This document shows, piece by piece, positions 17,231-31,257 of a stretch of DNA of 64,000 nt (its first letter is position 1; each line of letters begins with the position of its first letter). The notes under the pieces are model-generated. The model did no database searches. It was not told where the DNA came from and worked only from the letters and a program-made list of their open reading frames with translations. This stretch comes from Sthenelais limicola (taxonomy: Eukaryota > Annelida > Polychaeta > Phyllodocida > Sigalionidae): positions 105,994,194 through 106,058,193 of the forward strand of contig OW804096.1 in assembly GCA_942159475.1 (NCBI GenBank). Direction: 5' to 3'. The position numbers were made by a program, and so were the translations under genes.

Positions 17231-20174
17231 CATCGCAGAGTGCTTAGGGAAGTTATTCATTATGATCTTACACCTTTGCCACACAACCTCCTCCCACATA
17301 ACTACCGTCGGAGCAGCTCGTCCTTTTCTGTGTCCATAATGTATAAGGGTAGGGATAGAATCATAGAGCGGATTGGAACCAATTTATTTGCTTTTTATTG
17401 TTAAATGAAATTTGCAATCTTGACCCAAATGATATCAGATTCTGGTCAATTCCCATAGGGGAAAAATAAATAATATAGAAATACTAATTATTAGAATTTA
17501 AGATAATTTCAAAATTTCATTTATTTATTAAGAAATTGTTTTAGAGGAAAGACTTCCCATTTTTGTAAAAAGAAAATGGATTCCATATTATGATGACTTT
17601 TAAGAATTTGATTTCATCGATTATTTCCACTATCATAGACTCATAGTGCAGACATTAGTCTTGTACCGCTACATGTTTGTATTTGCTGTCATATGGCTTT
17701 AGTAGGATACATTGGAATACATTACATTTGTGTTGCCATATGAACTAACGTACCATAGGTATCCCACACTCATCAATATTATATTTTTTTTTTATTACTG
17801 AAGGCCGTACATGGTTTAAACTAATAATAGAAAAATACGCATGTTCACATGGTGAATATTTTGTCGCGTTGCCATAAAATATACACATATTTCTATTTCA
17901 AATGACCTCTCTAGCTTATACATATCATGAAGCGCTACAAACTAAACAAATCAATAAATGCAAAAATTACCTTTGTTTGATATTAATTATCACATTGCCA
18001 TCTGCCATTTCATACCGACTAACATTGCATAGTTTTTTCATTGGTTATACTGACAATGATTATAAAGATCATCAATTTTTATCCTCACCATATCTTCAAT
18101 ACTTTCCTTCTTACATCAACCTCAATTCAATTTAATTATGTTATAGGCTGTCTCGTATGTTAATCGCCTAGTCCTTACAAGGACTTTACAAATAACAAGA
18201 AATAGTTAACAGTGATCAGTTTACATTTATTTATTTATTTCCGGTTCATGTAGAAGATTGCGTTTCCAAGGGAAACGGAGATTGATGTCAGTTAAATGTA
18301 AAGTTCGAGAGGGAGGGATAGTAGGAGGGAGAGGAAGTGGAGACAGAAAACATGAAATCCCTATCCCATATGACTGGTCATTCCATGTGATTCTGTTGGT
18401 CCCTTTAACACCTTTGCATATGAGGCATCTTATTTCGCAACTTGCCACTTTAATTCACACATGGTCTACCCTTTAATTCACACCTAAACGCCATCCCCTC
18501 CCCCTCCCAGCCATTACCAGCATGATTCTGATCCCATCTGCTGATATCAGAATCAACAGATTCTTCACACTGATATCCAGGATGGGAGGAGCCAAGATGC
18601 TATCAATGATTGACAGATCTCACCCCAATCCATTTAGATTGATGATAACATCAATCTAAAAACGGGAACCGATTAAAAACTACTTCTTATATCATTATAC
18701 TGTCTCATCCTCATTCACAAAGTTAGACAAAACAGATTCTTTACCAGTTCAGAGAACTTATTCTGGTCATTATAATTTCTTATCCCTTCATTGAACAGAT
18801 TCCACAGACACCTAAAGCATATTATTAGTATTAAAGAAAAGGCACACTGCATTAAATCACAGAACTCCAGCTGGAGTTCTGTGATTAAATTGACTAAGGA
18901 ATCCATTCGTGACAGAGGAAAACAACATACATAGCTTATTCTAAAGGTATTCTTGTTTTCGCCGACTTCTCCCCATAATTGACCATCTGTGTGTGCCGAT
19001 CTATTTTGTGTATGTACATTATAGATTAATTCCTTAAAAGCGCCATATCAACAGAGGTCTTACTTGATGAAAATACAAAGCCTGTTGCCTGTTGAGTGAA
19101 ACCATGAAACTCATGACATTTAATCAAACGAAAGATTATCTAGAAATATTTATTTAAATCCTTTTTTTTTCATATAATATTATACAATTATTATATTATA
19201 AATCAGGATTTTGTTGTATTGTAACTACTGTTGTTCATATGATCCACTTAATTTAAATAGAAACTTGTACTGTTTTGAATGGGCCCGTCACGCTGGCGAC
19301 GGATGTTCCTTTTTCTCTTTTATTATATATGATATTTTCTTATTTTTCGTATATTATCCACTGATTATCAGTGACTCCATATCAACTGGTAGCTAGACCA
19401 CTATAATAGTAGGGTCGTTAAACGACCCATTATATGTCTGATCAGATAGCATGGTACGATGTACATTACGTTATACTTACATTGTCATAGTAACTGTCAT
19501 TTTATTCCAATTTGTAAACGCATATTTTCTACCTTAGTTTTACTATCAAATGTTAAATCAAAGCTACATCAAAGTTGTAACGTGTAACTGCAGAATATAT
19601 ATTTTCAAACAAAAAAACATAAAGTCAGACGTAGGCCACGATTTGCAATGTTTGGTGTATAATCCCGAGGCGAAGAAATAACATTACGTAATATCAAATA
19701 ACATATCTTTTTACAATTTCCCCTAAGCGTCTTGTCCCTTTCAATATGCTGTACAGGAGATGAATAAATTATGTGGATATATTCTTTCATATAAATCTAC
19801 AGACATATTTACTCAAAATTCCCTTGGTTTTAATTTGTTCTATATTGAAAATGTCTGTACACTCCATAGATCTCAAGTGAGTCATCAAATCAAGCTGAAT
19901 ATAGGGGCACTGGAAACATCCTCATAGGCTTGAAAATGTCAATATTCAACAGGAGATTATGATATTAGGGTTTCGGTAATATATAATCACAGATACTGTG
20001 CACATTACATACCTCTCTCAGCAAGACACGAAAGAAATGGAGATTTGCAGTTACAAAATGCTACACATGTGAAAGCTGATACAATTTAGTGCGGCATTTT
20101 GATGGGCATTGTGGTAAAAGAAATCTCGTTTAGAGTGTCTCTCTCAATGCTCGAGTCATGTTGTCTCTTATAAA
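17231..20174. other. Gene-free stretch
   Basis: AT-rich. Holds a perfect 32-bp palindrome at 18855-18886 (arms AATCACAGAACTCCAG), a cluster of smaller palindromes at 18530-18660 such as CTGATATCAG and GATTGATGATAACATCAATC, and homopolymer T runs near 17785. No supported gene. Confidence 0.5.
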
Positions 20175-20433
20175 CTTAAAGATGCATTACCAGCTGTGGA
20201 AGACCCTGAAATGAAATGACTATCCTTGAGATAAACACTCTAAACCTATCATATGTCCTGGAGAAACGTTTCAAATGAAGAAAAACTGATTAAAAGTAAC
20301 AAAATTGGCATCGGTTTTTGCTCTGCATACCACTGCATGAGTGCCCTGTAATAGCCCAATGAAGACAGGAGAGGTATTGGGGAACCCATGGTCTCATATA
20401 TGCGTGCGCAGGGTCTATTTATAATAGCTTTGG
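20175..20433 (+). repeat. Dispersed repeat family B, copy 2
   Basis: Begins TTAAAGATGCATTACCAGCTGTGG and ends GCGCAGGGTCTATTTATAATAGC; the inverse of 16970-17230. Confidence 0.8.
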
Positions 20434-20763
20434 ACGACTGGACCTTATATACTAGATTTTCAGTATAATTGGTTGTTCAGGGTATAATTGGTTGTATTCG
20501 GAATTATGTATGGGCTTCACTGAGGCTAAGATCTTACAGTGGTTTAATTTTAAATATGGCTAAACAATGTTGATTTCAATGTCACACATATCACTATTTA
20601 GGTCTTGATGGTAAAATAATGAAATAAAGATGATGAAGTTAAAAATATGCTTTGCTGCATAGAGTGTGTGTATGTTCATTTTCTAAAGGTAATGGGAGTA
20701 CCAAACATGGCCAAACTGTTCATTGAACAAACGGAATTTCACAAAACGTCACACAGCATATAT

Positions 20764-21031
20764 GGTGCACCCTCATTTCCAATATATGACGTATGCTAAC
20801 AAGGGGGAAATCCCTCTGAAATTTCTGGTTGAGAGACGATCCAATGGACGTCCATTAGGTGCGCACCGATTGAATAATGGACCACTTCTTTTGTTATTTA
20901 CATGCTTTTAATGGATTCGGAATTCTTAGATATTCAGGGACATGTTTGAGTTTATCATATACTTGGTGTATGTGGCAAAAGGGAAAATTGCGCAGATTTG
21001 CGCATGCATAGCTGGTAATGCATTTTTAAGT
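20764..21031 (-). repeat. Dispersed repeat family A, copy 2
   Basis: Inverse of 14634-14899, ending GCATAGCTGGTAATGCATTTTTAAG. Contains TGCGCAGATTTGCGCATGCA, a self-complementary-rich stretch shared with copy 1. Confidence 0.8.
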
Positions 21032-21866
21032 CGAGATATAACATCTGGTGGAGAAACCCAAGGCGATTCCTAAGTATATTAATATAAGAAGGAAGGAATA
21101 TGCTGCCAAAGCGTAGTGGGAGAATTAGCAACCCGCAGTACAAAAGCGCTAATTACAGACAACTTCGAGGACTTCGAGAACAGAAATCACCCACAGCAGC
21201 CAAGCAATAAGCCACACACACCTACCACCGGCAGCGAGGACGCTAGCGTCCCCACCCTTACATATAACTTACATAGGTACACCTTAATTACTTACACCTC
21301 TCTGTATACATTCAATGCTTAACACTACCCCAAGCAATCTAACAATGTATTCCATGTTTTAATTAAAGATAATAATAACTAATATCTAATAGCTGTTATT
21401 TTCATATTCATAAGACTGACGTCTCTTCTACGTTGATACAATAACTCTATAAAGCTAACATCACCAACAACCTCTTTCTGTGTACATATATTTCTTCGTA
21501 GTTAAATATATCAAATTTAATACATTTGCAGATACATTTACATTATCTATTCCCCTATTTTTCTTGAGGGAATGTTCCAAAAGTCGCAATTTAGTCCCAA
21601 CTAAGAAGTTCTGCTCAATATGGTCATTTGCGAGTCAAATCAATACATGCTAAATTGTCCTTTCACAAAGCTAAAGACAGACACTGTAAAAATCGACTGG
21701 CACTTAAAGAGCAATTTAGAATTGACGTAATAGGACCTGCAAGACAGGTAGACTTGCCTGGTAGGTGGATACATGTGAAATCGAAATATTAATGTTCGCT
21801 TTCAGAGGTATACGTACTGGTTTTAAGTTCAGTTCATGATTAAAACGAAAAGTGATGTATGAATAA

Positions 21867-21944
21867 TCCCCACCTCCCCCCCCCCCCCACCCCACCCACC
21901 CCCATACTCGACCCCCCCCCCCCCCCCGCACACACACACACACG
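21867..21944. repeat. Poly-C / CCCAC / (CA)n low-complexity tract
   Basis: Two runs of about 10 and 17 C separated by CACCCCACCC-type sequence and followed by (CA)n. The minus strand is G-rich with many G3+ runs, so G-quadruplex formation is plausible. A Gly/Val/Trp-rich minus-strand frame through it is not a gene. Confidence 0.9.
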
Positions 21945-22644
21945 AACAGACATACATTAACTCCTTCCTGACAAGTCACAGTGAGGGGTGACTCATATGT
22001 GCCCTGACATATCATAGTGGGACAAGTTGCCATGGAAAAATCAGGTGCTGAATATTGAATCCTTTGAACAAGAGTGTTTGATGGGCATATGCATAAAACA
22101 TACTGTACTGTCTCACTTATCAGATTTGCAGACAGAATTCAAGATTCAAAATGTTCAAATGTTTTTCAGGCTATCTTGCCAACATGGGGCGACAAGATGA
22201 ACATATTTCGTATAGTGTATAGGCCTATCTTTTTATCATACCTCTCGGCGGGATGGTATGAAATGCCATAGGCTATACAGCATTGGAAAGTTATATACAA
22301 TTTGTTTTTTTTATCGAATTTCTATAATGCGCATTTCTATTACATGCATATTCCAGAATCCAATAAAACTACAATGATCAGATTATGGTGCCAATTAATG
22401 CATTTAGAACAAACTTTGGTGATGGCGCAAAATAATAATAAAAAAAATATTGATAATTTTCAATTTTTACCAGCCTACCAATTACCTAATGGGAAATACC
22501 TCCCCAAATTAATGTTCAGGATGTACCAAGGGTAACTGCATCTATGTACCATATAAATAACAATGTATTTCAGGGAGTTAATTTTTGGCTAAATTTGGAA
22601 CAAATTCTCTCCAACGATGGATTTGATCATATATGTGATCCGTT

Positions 22645-23027
22645 TTCTGAAAATAAGTCATAAGTCGGAAAATATGGATTTTGAGATATCACCATATTTG
22701 AAAAGAGGAGATCAAGCTGATTCCAATGATAGGAAACACTAGGCCACCTAATATAAGTATTTCTATATTTTAAGGTTGACATTATTTTTGAAAAATAAGT
22801 TTTATTGTTTCTGGATGGGTAATTACCAGTAAAGTATCTAAATATACTCCATACGAAGGCCTTCAAAACGCAATGATATATTTAATTCGATGTCTCAAAT
22901 TTGTCACATAGATTCATAGGACTATGGCTGCTGAACCCTCTAAAAATCAGAACATTTCAATGAAGAGATCTTGCGAAAAAACACTTTGAAAAATATCAAC
23001 TTTGCGACTTGTGACTCATTTTCCTGA
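22645..23027 (+). mobile_element. MITE-like element family C, copy 1
   Basis: Direct-orientation relative of 36698-37080, about 380 bp. The right end is TTTGCGACTTGTGACTCATTTTCC; the left end (AAATAAGTCATAAGTCGGAAAA) is a decayed inverted copy. Non-coding. Confidence 0.75.
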
Positions 23028-24841
23028 AACACAAAACATATGTAATATATAAGAAAACATTCTCCTGATGAAGATCAATATTGATCGAAAGGTTTAGAAA
23101 AAAAACGAACTTACGTCCATCTTGGTGTTTATTCGCGTCGACATTACTTCAATGTAATATGATTAATTAGTTTTGTAAGTTTATATGTATGAATCATCTA
23201 TGTAATTTTCATCTCAAATAACTTGTGTGAAAAGTTCATAAGTGTCGTAGGTGAAATGTTTTCCCAACAATAGCCTCATCAATTCTTCTGTTCTCTTGCA
23301 TTAGCTATAGAACATAATTCCATTGGCTTTCATTAATTCGCAATATGAATATGCTTTTATAAAACTTTACTAGCCTTTTGCGATCGTCAAAGCATAACAG
23401 GACAGTTGCAAATTTCGAAATGTTATGATGTCCTTGCCGAAGCCTCAAGGCCTATCTTGCTAAGCTTGCGATCTACCAATACATGGGGTTTTACACGCGT
23501 TTTACACACGTTTATCAAAATTGCTGATAAACTGAGCAGCCATCCACTTGTGGCCTAGATTTATCCTATTCTCAGATTAAAAGCACCATTATGTGATATA
23601 GCTTTTCTGCCATATTTTCTGATGCGAAAATACAATCCTTACTGGATTACGCGTTTTTTTCAATTCGTTTAATGAGTTTTGGCCTAAAAGTGTGTAACAC
23701 ATATCATATCGGACAATTTTATTATTAAATCTGATTTTTAAAAAATACTCAGGCAAGACGGGCATAACAATCTCGTTTTATCATTCGAAAACTAATTTCT
23801 GACGTTACTTGATTCTGAATCAAAGGAGGACAGTGAATCGAAAAGTCTCTATCGCTATATTTGAAGTTAAACAGGATCCTTAATATTGGAAATTAATTCT
23901 CCCGATAAAACTCTTCTATTGACGAAATGAAATTGAGATAGCTATAGGTTGGAGGATTAAGTCGTAACCTACATTTATAATCTTTTTACCTTCTCAGGAA
24001 CTGAGAAGGTTAGTGGATTGAGTACCATTCTGTCAATCATCTTTTTATCATTTAAATCCCACATAAATGTGTTAGCTGATTGTGGGATGTGTGAGGTAAC
24101 AATCCGTATGAAATCATCTGTCTGATCAGTTCGCATGTTTGCAGAAGGCTTATCTACTCCACCCATTTCTCACATCCACCATACACCACTCCACCCTGCC
24201 CCCCTCTGGTTATTACATAATAAGACAAACCAGGCCTGCCCCTAACCCAGTCATGGTTGGTTGCCCACGCCCTCCCTTGCCTTCCAAAATCATAATTACT
24301 TTAACAGACCTTTTACTAACATCAGGAACCCTGTATATGACAGTATATACCCTGTATATGACAGTAAATATTCTGCATTTTCAATTTAAGAAAGACTAAA
24401 TTTCAGAAACTATGACTTGACATCGCGCACAAATAATTGATCCTGAGAAGTCGTTTCATTTGAAAACGTAGGGTATAAACATTAAGTTAAACTGATTATA
24501 AAGTTAAATAGAAAAATAGTTGATTAAATCATTGATTATCTTAATAATTAGTAAACTTATAACTTGTTATTGGATGTGGGGATCATCATTTATTGTCAAA
24601 ATATCTCTGACATTAATGGTATTTTTCCAACGGCTGGTTTCCCATTGGAAAAATAGCAAAAGGATCTCGTATCTTTCACCGAAATATGATTTTTGTGACT
24701 CTTTGCAAAATTATTTAAACTTACTGGGGTATCCCTCTATTAATTAAATTAATTGAATTAAGAGAGGAAATTATGTTAATTCTGTCGTCTGAGCTGTATC
24801 ATGGGGAGCCAATACAAGAAATAAAATACAATATGCATGCA
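23028..24841. other. Gene-free stretch
   Basis: Begins with a CTGATGAAGATCAATATTGATCGAAAGG palindromic segment at about 23065-23092; TTCTCAGGAACTGAGAAGG near 23993 is another short palindrome. No coding evidence. Confidence 0.4.
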
Positions 24842-25225
24842 TGTAGTACTGTGGGTATCACAGGTACTCTTTACTGCTACATTGGGTATGAGTAACAGTC
24901 TATTCCACCAGGGTTTTGCAACAGTGCTTTATGTATACTCCTATATGGAACAACAGATGTCCTTCTTATGCACTGCAGCTTATATTTGTGATAACTTCTG
25001 TATTCTATAGTCATTTTGTGTATGTATATTCTGTGTTAACCTGTTTGCTATACTTGTGACACCCCTATGTTGTATTGTGTATGTTTCATCTAGTGGCCCT
25101 CTGTGGCAAGGGGTAGGCAGGCTTCAGACTGCCTCTGTAGTCTGGCCTACCGAGCTGTGTTTGGTATTTGATAATAAAGGATGATTGCTGGCAAGGACCA
25201 AGAACGGTAGTGTTGAGACACTACA
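24842..25225 (+). mobile_element. Solo LTR (same family as the 51.6-52.6 kb element)
   Basis: Starts TGTAGTACTGTGGGTATCAC and ends GAGACACTACA, about 384 bp, with clear resemblance along its length to the LTR at 52129-52556, including the TTCAGACTGCCT...CAGTCTGGCC hairpin, AATAAAGGA and GCTGGCAAGGACCAAGAAC. No internal region follows. I do not see a clean target-site duplication (ATGCA / TGTAT). Confidence 0.85.
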
Positions 25226-25266
25226 TGTATATAATTCTGTTGCTGTTATATATAATCTTTATGCAA

Positions 25267-25502
25267 GTATTTGAAGTTAAATCGGCCGAGAGAAAACTGC
25301 CGTCGGCGATAAGTGATAATAAGGGAAGTCTTCACAGGATGGGATTTAGGCGGGTCCTCCAAATTTATACGTTTTTGAAGCCCTTCAGCAAAATCCTCCA
25401 AAATTTTAGTCTAATGACTTTTACATGGATTGGAAAAGAATGGAACAAAAAGTAGAAAATGTTCAGTTCTTGACCGATGTTAACTGAGAGTGCAGCTTTT
25501 AA
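25267..25502 (+). mobile_element. MITE-like element family D, truncated copy
   Basis: Matches the right two thirds of 61491-61802: GGCGGGTCCTCCAAAT, TGGAAAAGAATGGAACAAAA and GTTCAGTTCTTGACCGATGT, ending GCAGCTTTTAA. The left end is missing; it begins about 40 bp after the solo LTR. Confidence 0.8.
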
Positions 25503-27280
25503 GCAGAATAGATTTGCTTTTTATTTTAATCTAAAATTTTAAAAAAGTGGGTTTAGAAATTTTCTTAAAGGCAAAAATTGATTAAATTGAATTAACTAGG
25601 TTGTAGATCTTATGTTGTTTCTGTCGTCAATTCCTTCTGAGCAGTAGGCTATCACGGGGGAACCAATACAGGAAATGAAATACAATACATGTATGCAAAA
25701 AACAGGTGATCCTAATTTGTGAGAATTGCTCATAATATTATAATGTCGACAATTCAAGAACTTCTCAAATCTGTCACTTTCATTCAGTCCTAAAGTTTTA
25801 AATCATGGACCAGCACTCAAACGTCCGTTTTAAAGGATGACTAGAAATATCAATTTCGATTTTGAGTGGAGGCTCGTGATTCAGTGCTTAGATGTTTGAG
25901 AGCTCTTTCGTTTCTATCACATTTTAACCAACCCATCATCAAAGGCCAGGGACTTTCCAGGGAACTTCTGTTGATGAGACACAGGACTTTGAATTAACCT
26001 ACACCGTCACCATCTAATACCATATAACGAACCCTCTGAAGAGTCATTTCAAATGATTACAGCAGTTAACTGGGGTGTTTTCTATACGTCCTTGTAGCCC
26101 AGTGATACATCAAACAGCGCTGGATCAACATTAAGATAAAATCTTTCCTATCACGTGTTTGTTATGTATATATGTTTTGGGCCAATAAAACTGTTTTAAA
26201 TAAAGCCAATATGTAATGACCCGAGGTTAGCGTTGAGGAGGAGAGAAAGACAAACAGATTTTAGATTTAGGATTTTTTTTACTCAGGACAACATGTACAT
26301 TTCGTTCAAAACGATATTCTCAGTAACGCCAGACTTTAAACAAAAACTGTTTATCGATACTACAGAAGAATTAGATTACAGAATAATAATGTTATAAAGA
26401 GTGATTCGTGAATAATACCAGAATCATATTACCTCTGGACATTTTACAAACATCAGTCGACTTACGAAAAATCCAAACATCATTTCATTATAATGACAGA
26501 ACATACAAATTTAAATATTTATGAAAACAAACAGAAAACCTGTAGAAGACGGACAGCCTAGTATCAAATCAAAACCATGGCTAAAACGTTTTGTCTTCCT
26601 AGAAAATATTAAGGAAAAAATATGTTGTGCATTACAAAGGTGTAGAAATGTATGAAAAGAAGCTCCGCCTTACCCTAGTGGGATAATAAAAGAACCTTCT
26701 CCGCATAAGTATGGTATATCACTGGCGCATTATAACATAGCGCGTGTAGTACAATGTCATAGGCAAAGGAAGTAGTGTATGAAAATGCATGATATCTCAT
26801 GGCACCACAAATATAACTTGTCATTGCTGATATTTCATGCTACATTTGACAAATATGTCCATGAGGTACGGCTATAGATCAGATTTTAAAACGTTGCCTG
26901 TCCCATTGAAGTCTGTTATCACTTGAAAATGATGCCGTCTGTGAAGCAAATGGAAGTGACGCGGGAATGGAGGAGCTTTCCATGTTCTATTAATGTGTGA
27001 AAATTTCTCACGAACGTCTACTGCCTACGAGCGCAAATAACCCGTGTAATGTGCGGACACACGGCGAAATTATTTCCTTTCACGCTGTAAGTTCCCTCGA
27101 ACAGCTGCTGAGCGTACTCATATCATGCTTTTGTGCATTTCTGTAAATGGTAGAACATGTGAACTGATTATCACATGGCTAAGAAAATAATGCTAATGTA
27201 TGCATGCAGTCTCATCTATGACATTTATTAGACTTTATATGCATCTAACTAAAAAAAAGCGTTATATAGTCAAAACATAA
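25503..27280. other. Gene-free stretch
   Basis: AT-rich with only short random frames; no domain or strong repeat seen. Confidence 0.4.
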
Positions 27281-27484
27281 TACTCAGTCACACTGTATAG
27301 TACGTATTGCAAACATGAAATCACTTTGACCTAACTATAAACACAATGTGACCAGTATAACGGATCTGTTTGAATAGTAATGTTTGTCTATTTAAACAGA
27401 TCCATTACACTGGTCACATTGTGTTTATAGTTAGATCAAAGTGATTTCATGTTTGCAATACGTACTATACAGTGTAACTGAATA
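27281..27484. repeat. Long fold-back inverted repeat, arms about 91 bp
   Basis: 27281-27371 and 27394-27484 are inverted copies with only a few mismatches, separated by a 22-bp loop. A transcript would form a long hairpin. Could be a MITE-type fold-back element or an hpRNA/miRNA-like precursor. Confidence 0.9.
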
Positions 27485-29374
27485 TCATGTTATGTGTATA
27501 TTAAAGGTTTTGGTATTTGTCATGACGATTAACGGAACATGAAATTATTTTAAGTCATTCTGCATGATAGTATCTATTTCACTGCATACACTATATATGT
27601 ATCCCAACATTTCTGGTTATGTTTGTTAAGTAAACTTAGAATCAAACTAAGCCCGCAAGGGGCTATTTCCTGTATTTCCGCAAATCCATTTGATCTTTTA
27701 AAATAAAAAGGCAATTGTTCGAAACGGAAATAATAAAACAGGGCCCTGGGTTATAAGGCTGGTATTTTAACTTCACTCTCATCATCAGAAATCCCCTTCG
27801 TTAATTAATTATTTCGTTAAAACATGATACACAGATACCATTATGTATTTCTTTGAATCAACTTGCCAGCCAATTCAAAAGCATTTACTGCGATTGCGTT
27901 TCAAGAGACCAGCCCCATCTAAAGCTGTTCATATTGCTACGGGCATTTAACTACAGAAGATGGTATGTGACCGACACTCGAGCCTCTCAGTACCAGGCAA
28001 AATCACCGCAGAGACACCCTCTGAGTAGGGCCGATAAATGGCTTCACGTGACAGGCTTTGCCATAATGATCTGACATCTGAGAGCTAACCTATCAATTTC
28101 TACTGACGTCCAAACATAGAACCAACCTTGGTCAAAGTTTACTCTAATTGTGAAATGATCATTTATGTTCTGAGATCATTGCAGACCAATGCGATTGTCC
28201 TTACTGCTTACAACCCCATCTTGGGCAGCGATGATGGCAGCCCAATACCAGTGCTGATAAAACCCTGGGCCATGAAAGTGGAATGCAGATTGTTAATACC
28301 TGGCATATGGCATTGGCATACTGGTAAACATATACAGATCAGGAGATTCCCATGTGTGGTCATCAGGAGTTTTATCTCCAGAAACCAGAGAGCCTAATTC
28401 CACTAAAGATAAATGGATGCCTTCCGAATACTACCATTGTGAATACAGAGAAATAGGATTAATTTCCTTAATCTGGCACATCTTGTACGCACCAGGCACT
28501 GAGGACACATAATAACGTCCCTAGGATGTTCAATGTTAGTAGAGGCAATATTACCACATGTGTTTGCACGCCACAGTGCTGTATATTTCCGCCTTGAATG
28601 GCGTTCTTTAAAAAGGTACCCACTGGCTAATAAATACGACTAATCATTTTATTTTTTTTTCATTTTCCTGGATGGGTGTGTTTCAGACCATAGCTTTTTA
28701 TCAAGTAATGGTAATATTAGCAATTGAAAGCTCTAATATAGTGCTAGGTAATATTTCATAAGATAATACACTAATATCCATACAACAATTCTCCTATAAA
28801 TATGTAAAGTTGTTTTCCAATGTATTCCAATAATGTCTAGTGTCACGACTACAAATAAAACTTTTATATATTATGATTGATTACATAACATTGTGCATCA
28901 TTACCCAATGTCATTAATTATTCATCTTTCTTATTATATATGATTATCCATAAACACATTATATCAGTCCTATCACAATGCCATTATGAAAGAGCGCCGC
29001 GAATACCTGAAAATACGCACCATGCAATCCAAGTACGGTACATTAATATCAATAATATAGTAATTGATTCCTCTTAAAATTATTTATCGGTGAGTAAAGG
29101 GATATTATATACATATAAAACCATAAGGAAACATCACAGATGTATACATGTATTTTTTCAAGCAAAATAGCTTAAATAAAGAGGGTAATGATCCAGGGTA
29201 TTTTGGCTTTTTCTGACCGACTTTTTCGAGGTAGGCATACTCGACCGTGAATTAGAAGTACCCACAACCTTTACAAACTCAATGTACCTCATTTCCGCCC
29301 ATGTCCCGGTCTTGTCGTTTCTAGTTACTATATCCCTAGCATCGAGAACTCCGAACGAGACCAGGCTATGTTCA
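27485..29374. other. Gene-free stretch
   Basis: AT-rich; frames at 27853-28074 and 28128-28397 have no recognisable domain or splice context and I treat them as chance. Confidence 0.4.

Positions 29375-29402
<28 letters not shown>
29375..29402. repeat. (CT)n microsatellite
   Basis: About 28 bp of CT repeats followed by GTCCCTCTC. Confidence 0.95.
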
Positions 29403-29406
<4 letters not shown>

Positions 29407-31257
29407 CCTCTCTAAGCTAGAACAGTCTAGCCCCACCTTTTTCAGCATCCATCTCATCACATAATTGATTTCTGAAACACTAACTGTTCTTGAGCAACAT
29501 CAATGTTTAAGTCGCTTCCTCATAACTGGTCTCAAATATGCACTCACCTATCAAGTGTCGCCGAATTGTCCCATTTATAATCAGAAAAGCCTCGCGACTG
29601 TTGACTCAATATGGATATAACTCGTTGTATTTGTTATTTCGGTCAGGTATAAACATTCATATTCCTTCCGTCCCAAGGAGGCACAGACAACATTCATGAA
29701 CCTTAATTATAGTGTCTAATCAAAGTAGCTTTACCCAGTAGGTATTTTCCATACGTATTCGATCTAATTATGCGTAATATTACCCATATATAGAGATTTG
29801 TAATGACGTATAGTATACTGTCGCAGATCCTTTCTGAGAAGATCATTATTTACGTTATAGGTGTTGGGATTAGCGTCATGAGGGATTTTGACAAAGCTCT
29901 GCCAGTCGTATAAGTCCGGGCGTATAGGTGCAGCAAGACTCCTTACATATGTGTAATACAAGACGGAAAGTCACACGCCTACAGGAGGACATATATATAG
30001 TGATCATCCGTACATGATATATATTGGCAAATGGGGACATAGTGGTGTGATGGAGTGATCCTAACTCATTCTGTCGCCACTACAGCCAGGCATTGATATA
30101 ATCCTACATATAATATTATGTGTATGTGGTTAATTTCTAACATAGCCATTGCCATACTCAGTAACCGCTTCCTCTCTGCTTCTCACCCAACTAAATGTCG
30201 TGCATTTTCCCATGTTTATTAAATTCAACTCTAGTCAACATATTATTTAAACCTAAAAGTCTGTATACAGATGTTGTACATCTTATCCGCAGACATGATG
30301 TACCCACACGACTGAAGATACTTTTAAATTGTATACGTATTATATTGTTTATTTCCATTTTTCCATTTGTTTATTTCCATATTTACATTTCAACAAATAA
30401 TATCATTCAACCAATGAGAAAATAGTGTTTGTGTGGGCTGTATAATTTAATTTATTTAATGATTGTTGGAAAAATATATAATATATATGGTACATTGCGA
30501 CGGAAAATCTGGCAATATACTACATAATTATATAAGGACATCATCCACCAAGATAAGTTCATGAACAGTGCTGTTGTAAAACGGACAGTAAACATTGTAC
30601 CCTAATACAAAGCGTCCCGGTAGGCCTATATATCCCTTCCAACGTCAAATTCATTTCAAGTCGAGATATGACCGATTTCTTTATAGTATTTAAGCGATGT
30701 ACTAATATTCGCTTCATCCAAGCGATTCCACACATCGCCCAAGGCCCCTAAAATTGCTGGTCATCCCCCCAATCAACAACTCGCCTCCTCGGAGAGAGGT
30801 GGCGCTCGTATCGATAGACCTTCTCCCGGAAGCTGAAGTCCGCATTCACAGGAAGAGCCATTTCATGGCTGACAGAAGCCGTGGCTATTTTCAAGAGTTA
30901 GGTGAAATGCTTGAACTGTTTCAACTAAGGTTTTCCATCCCAGCGTTTGTTTTTATATCTGATGTGCATACCAATTCAGCTTAACTGTGATATCTAAGCT
31001 GGAGTACTTCTCGTTTGCGAGAGGGAAGTGAATTAAAAGGGGCTTTTAGGAACAAGACTGATGAGTTGTCCGATCTGATCTGATGCCCCAGAGCATTGCA
31101 GGTCGACAAGTTTTTTTGCAGGGAACGCTAAGAAGTCACCAGGTTCTGGAGACGATGATACATGAATATCTCACGGAGGGTCGGAATGATTTTCATACAT
31201 TTTAAAGGGAGTTTAGGTTGTGAAAATGGTGTATAAATATACTGAACGTATATGTAT
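29403..31257. other. Gene-free stretch
   Basis: No supported gene. The frame at 30754-30984 has mixed composition but no domain or splice signal I trust. Confidence 0.4.

Noticed and set aside
21716..22033. Gly/Trp-rich minus-strand ORF
   Set aside because: Product of the poly-C/(CA)n tract.
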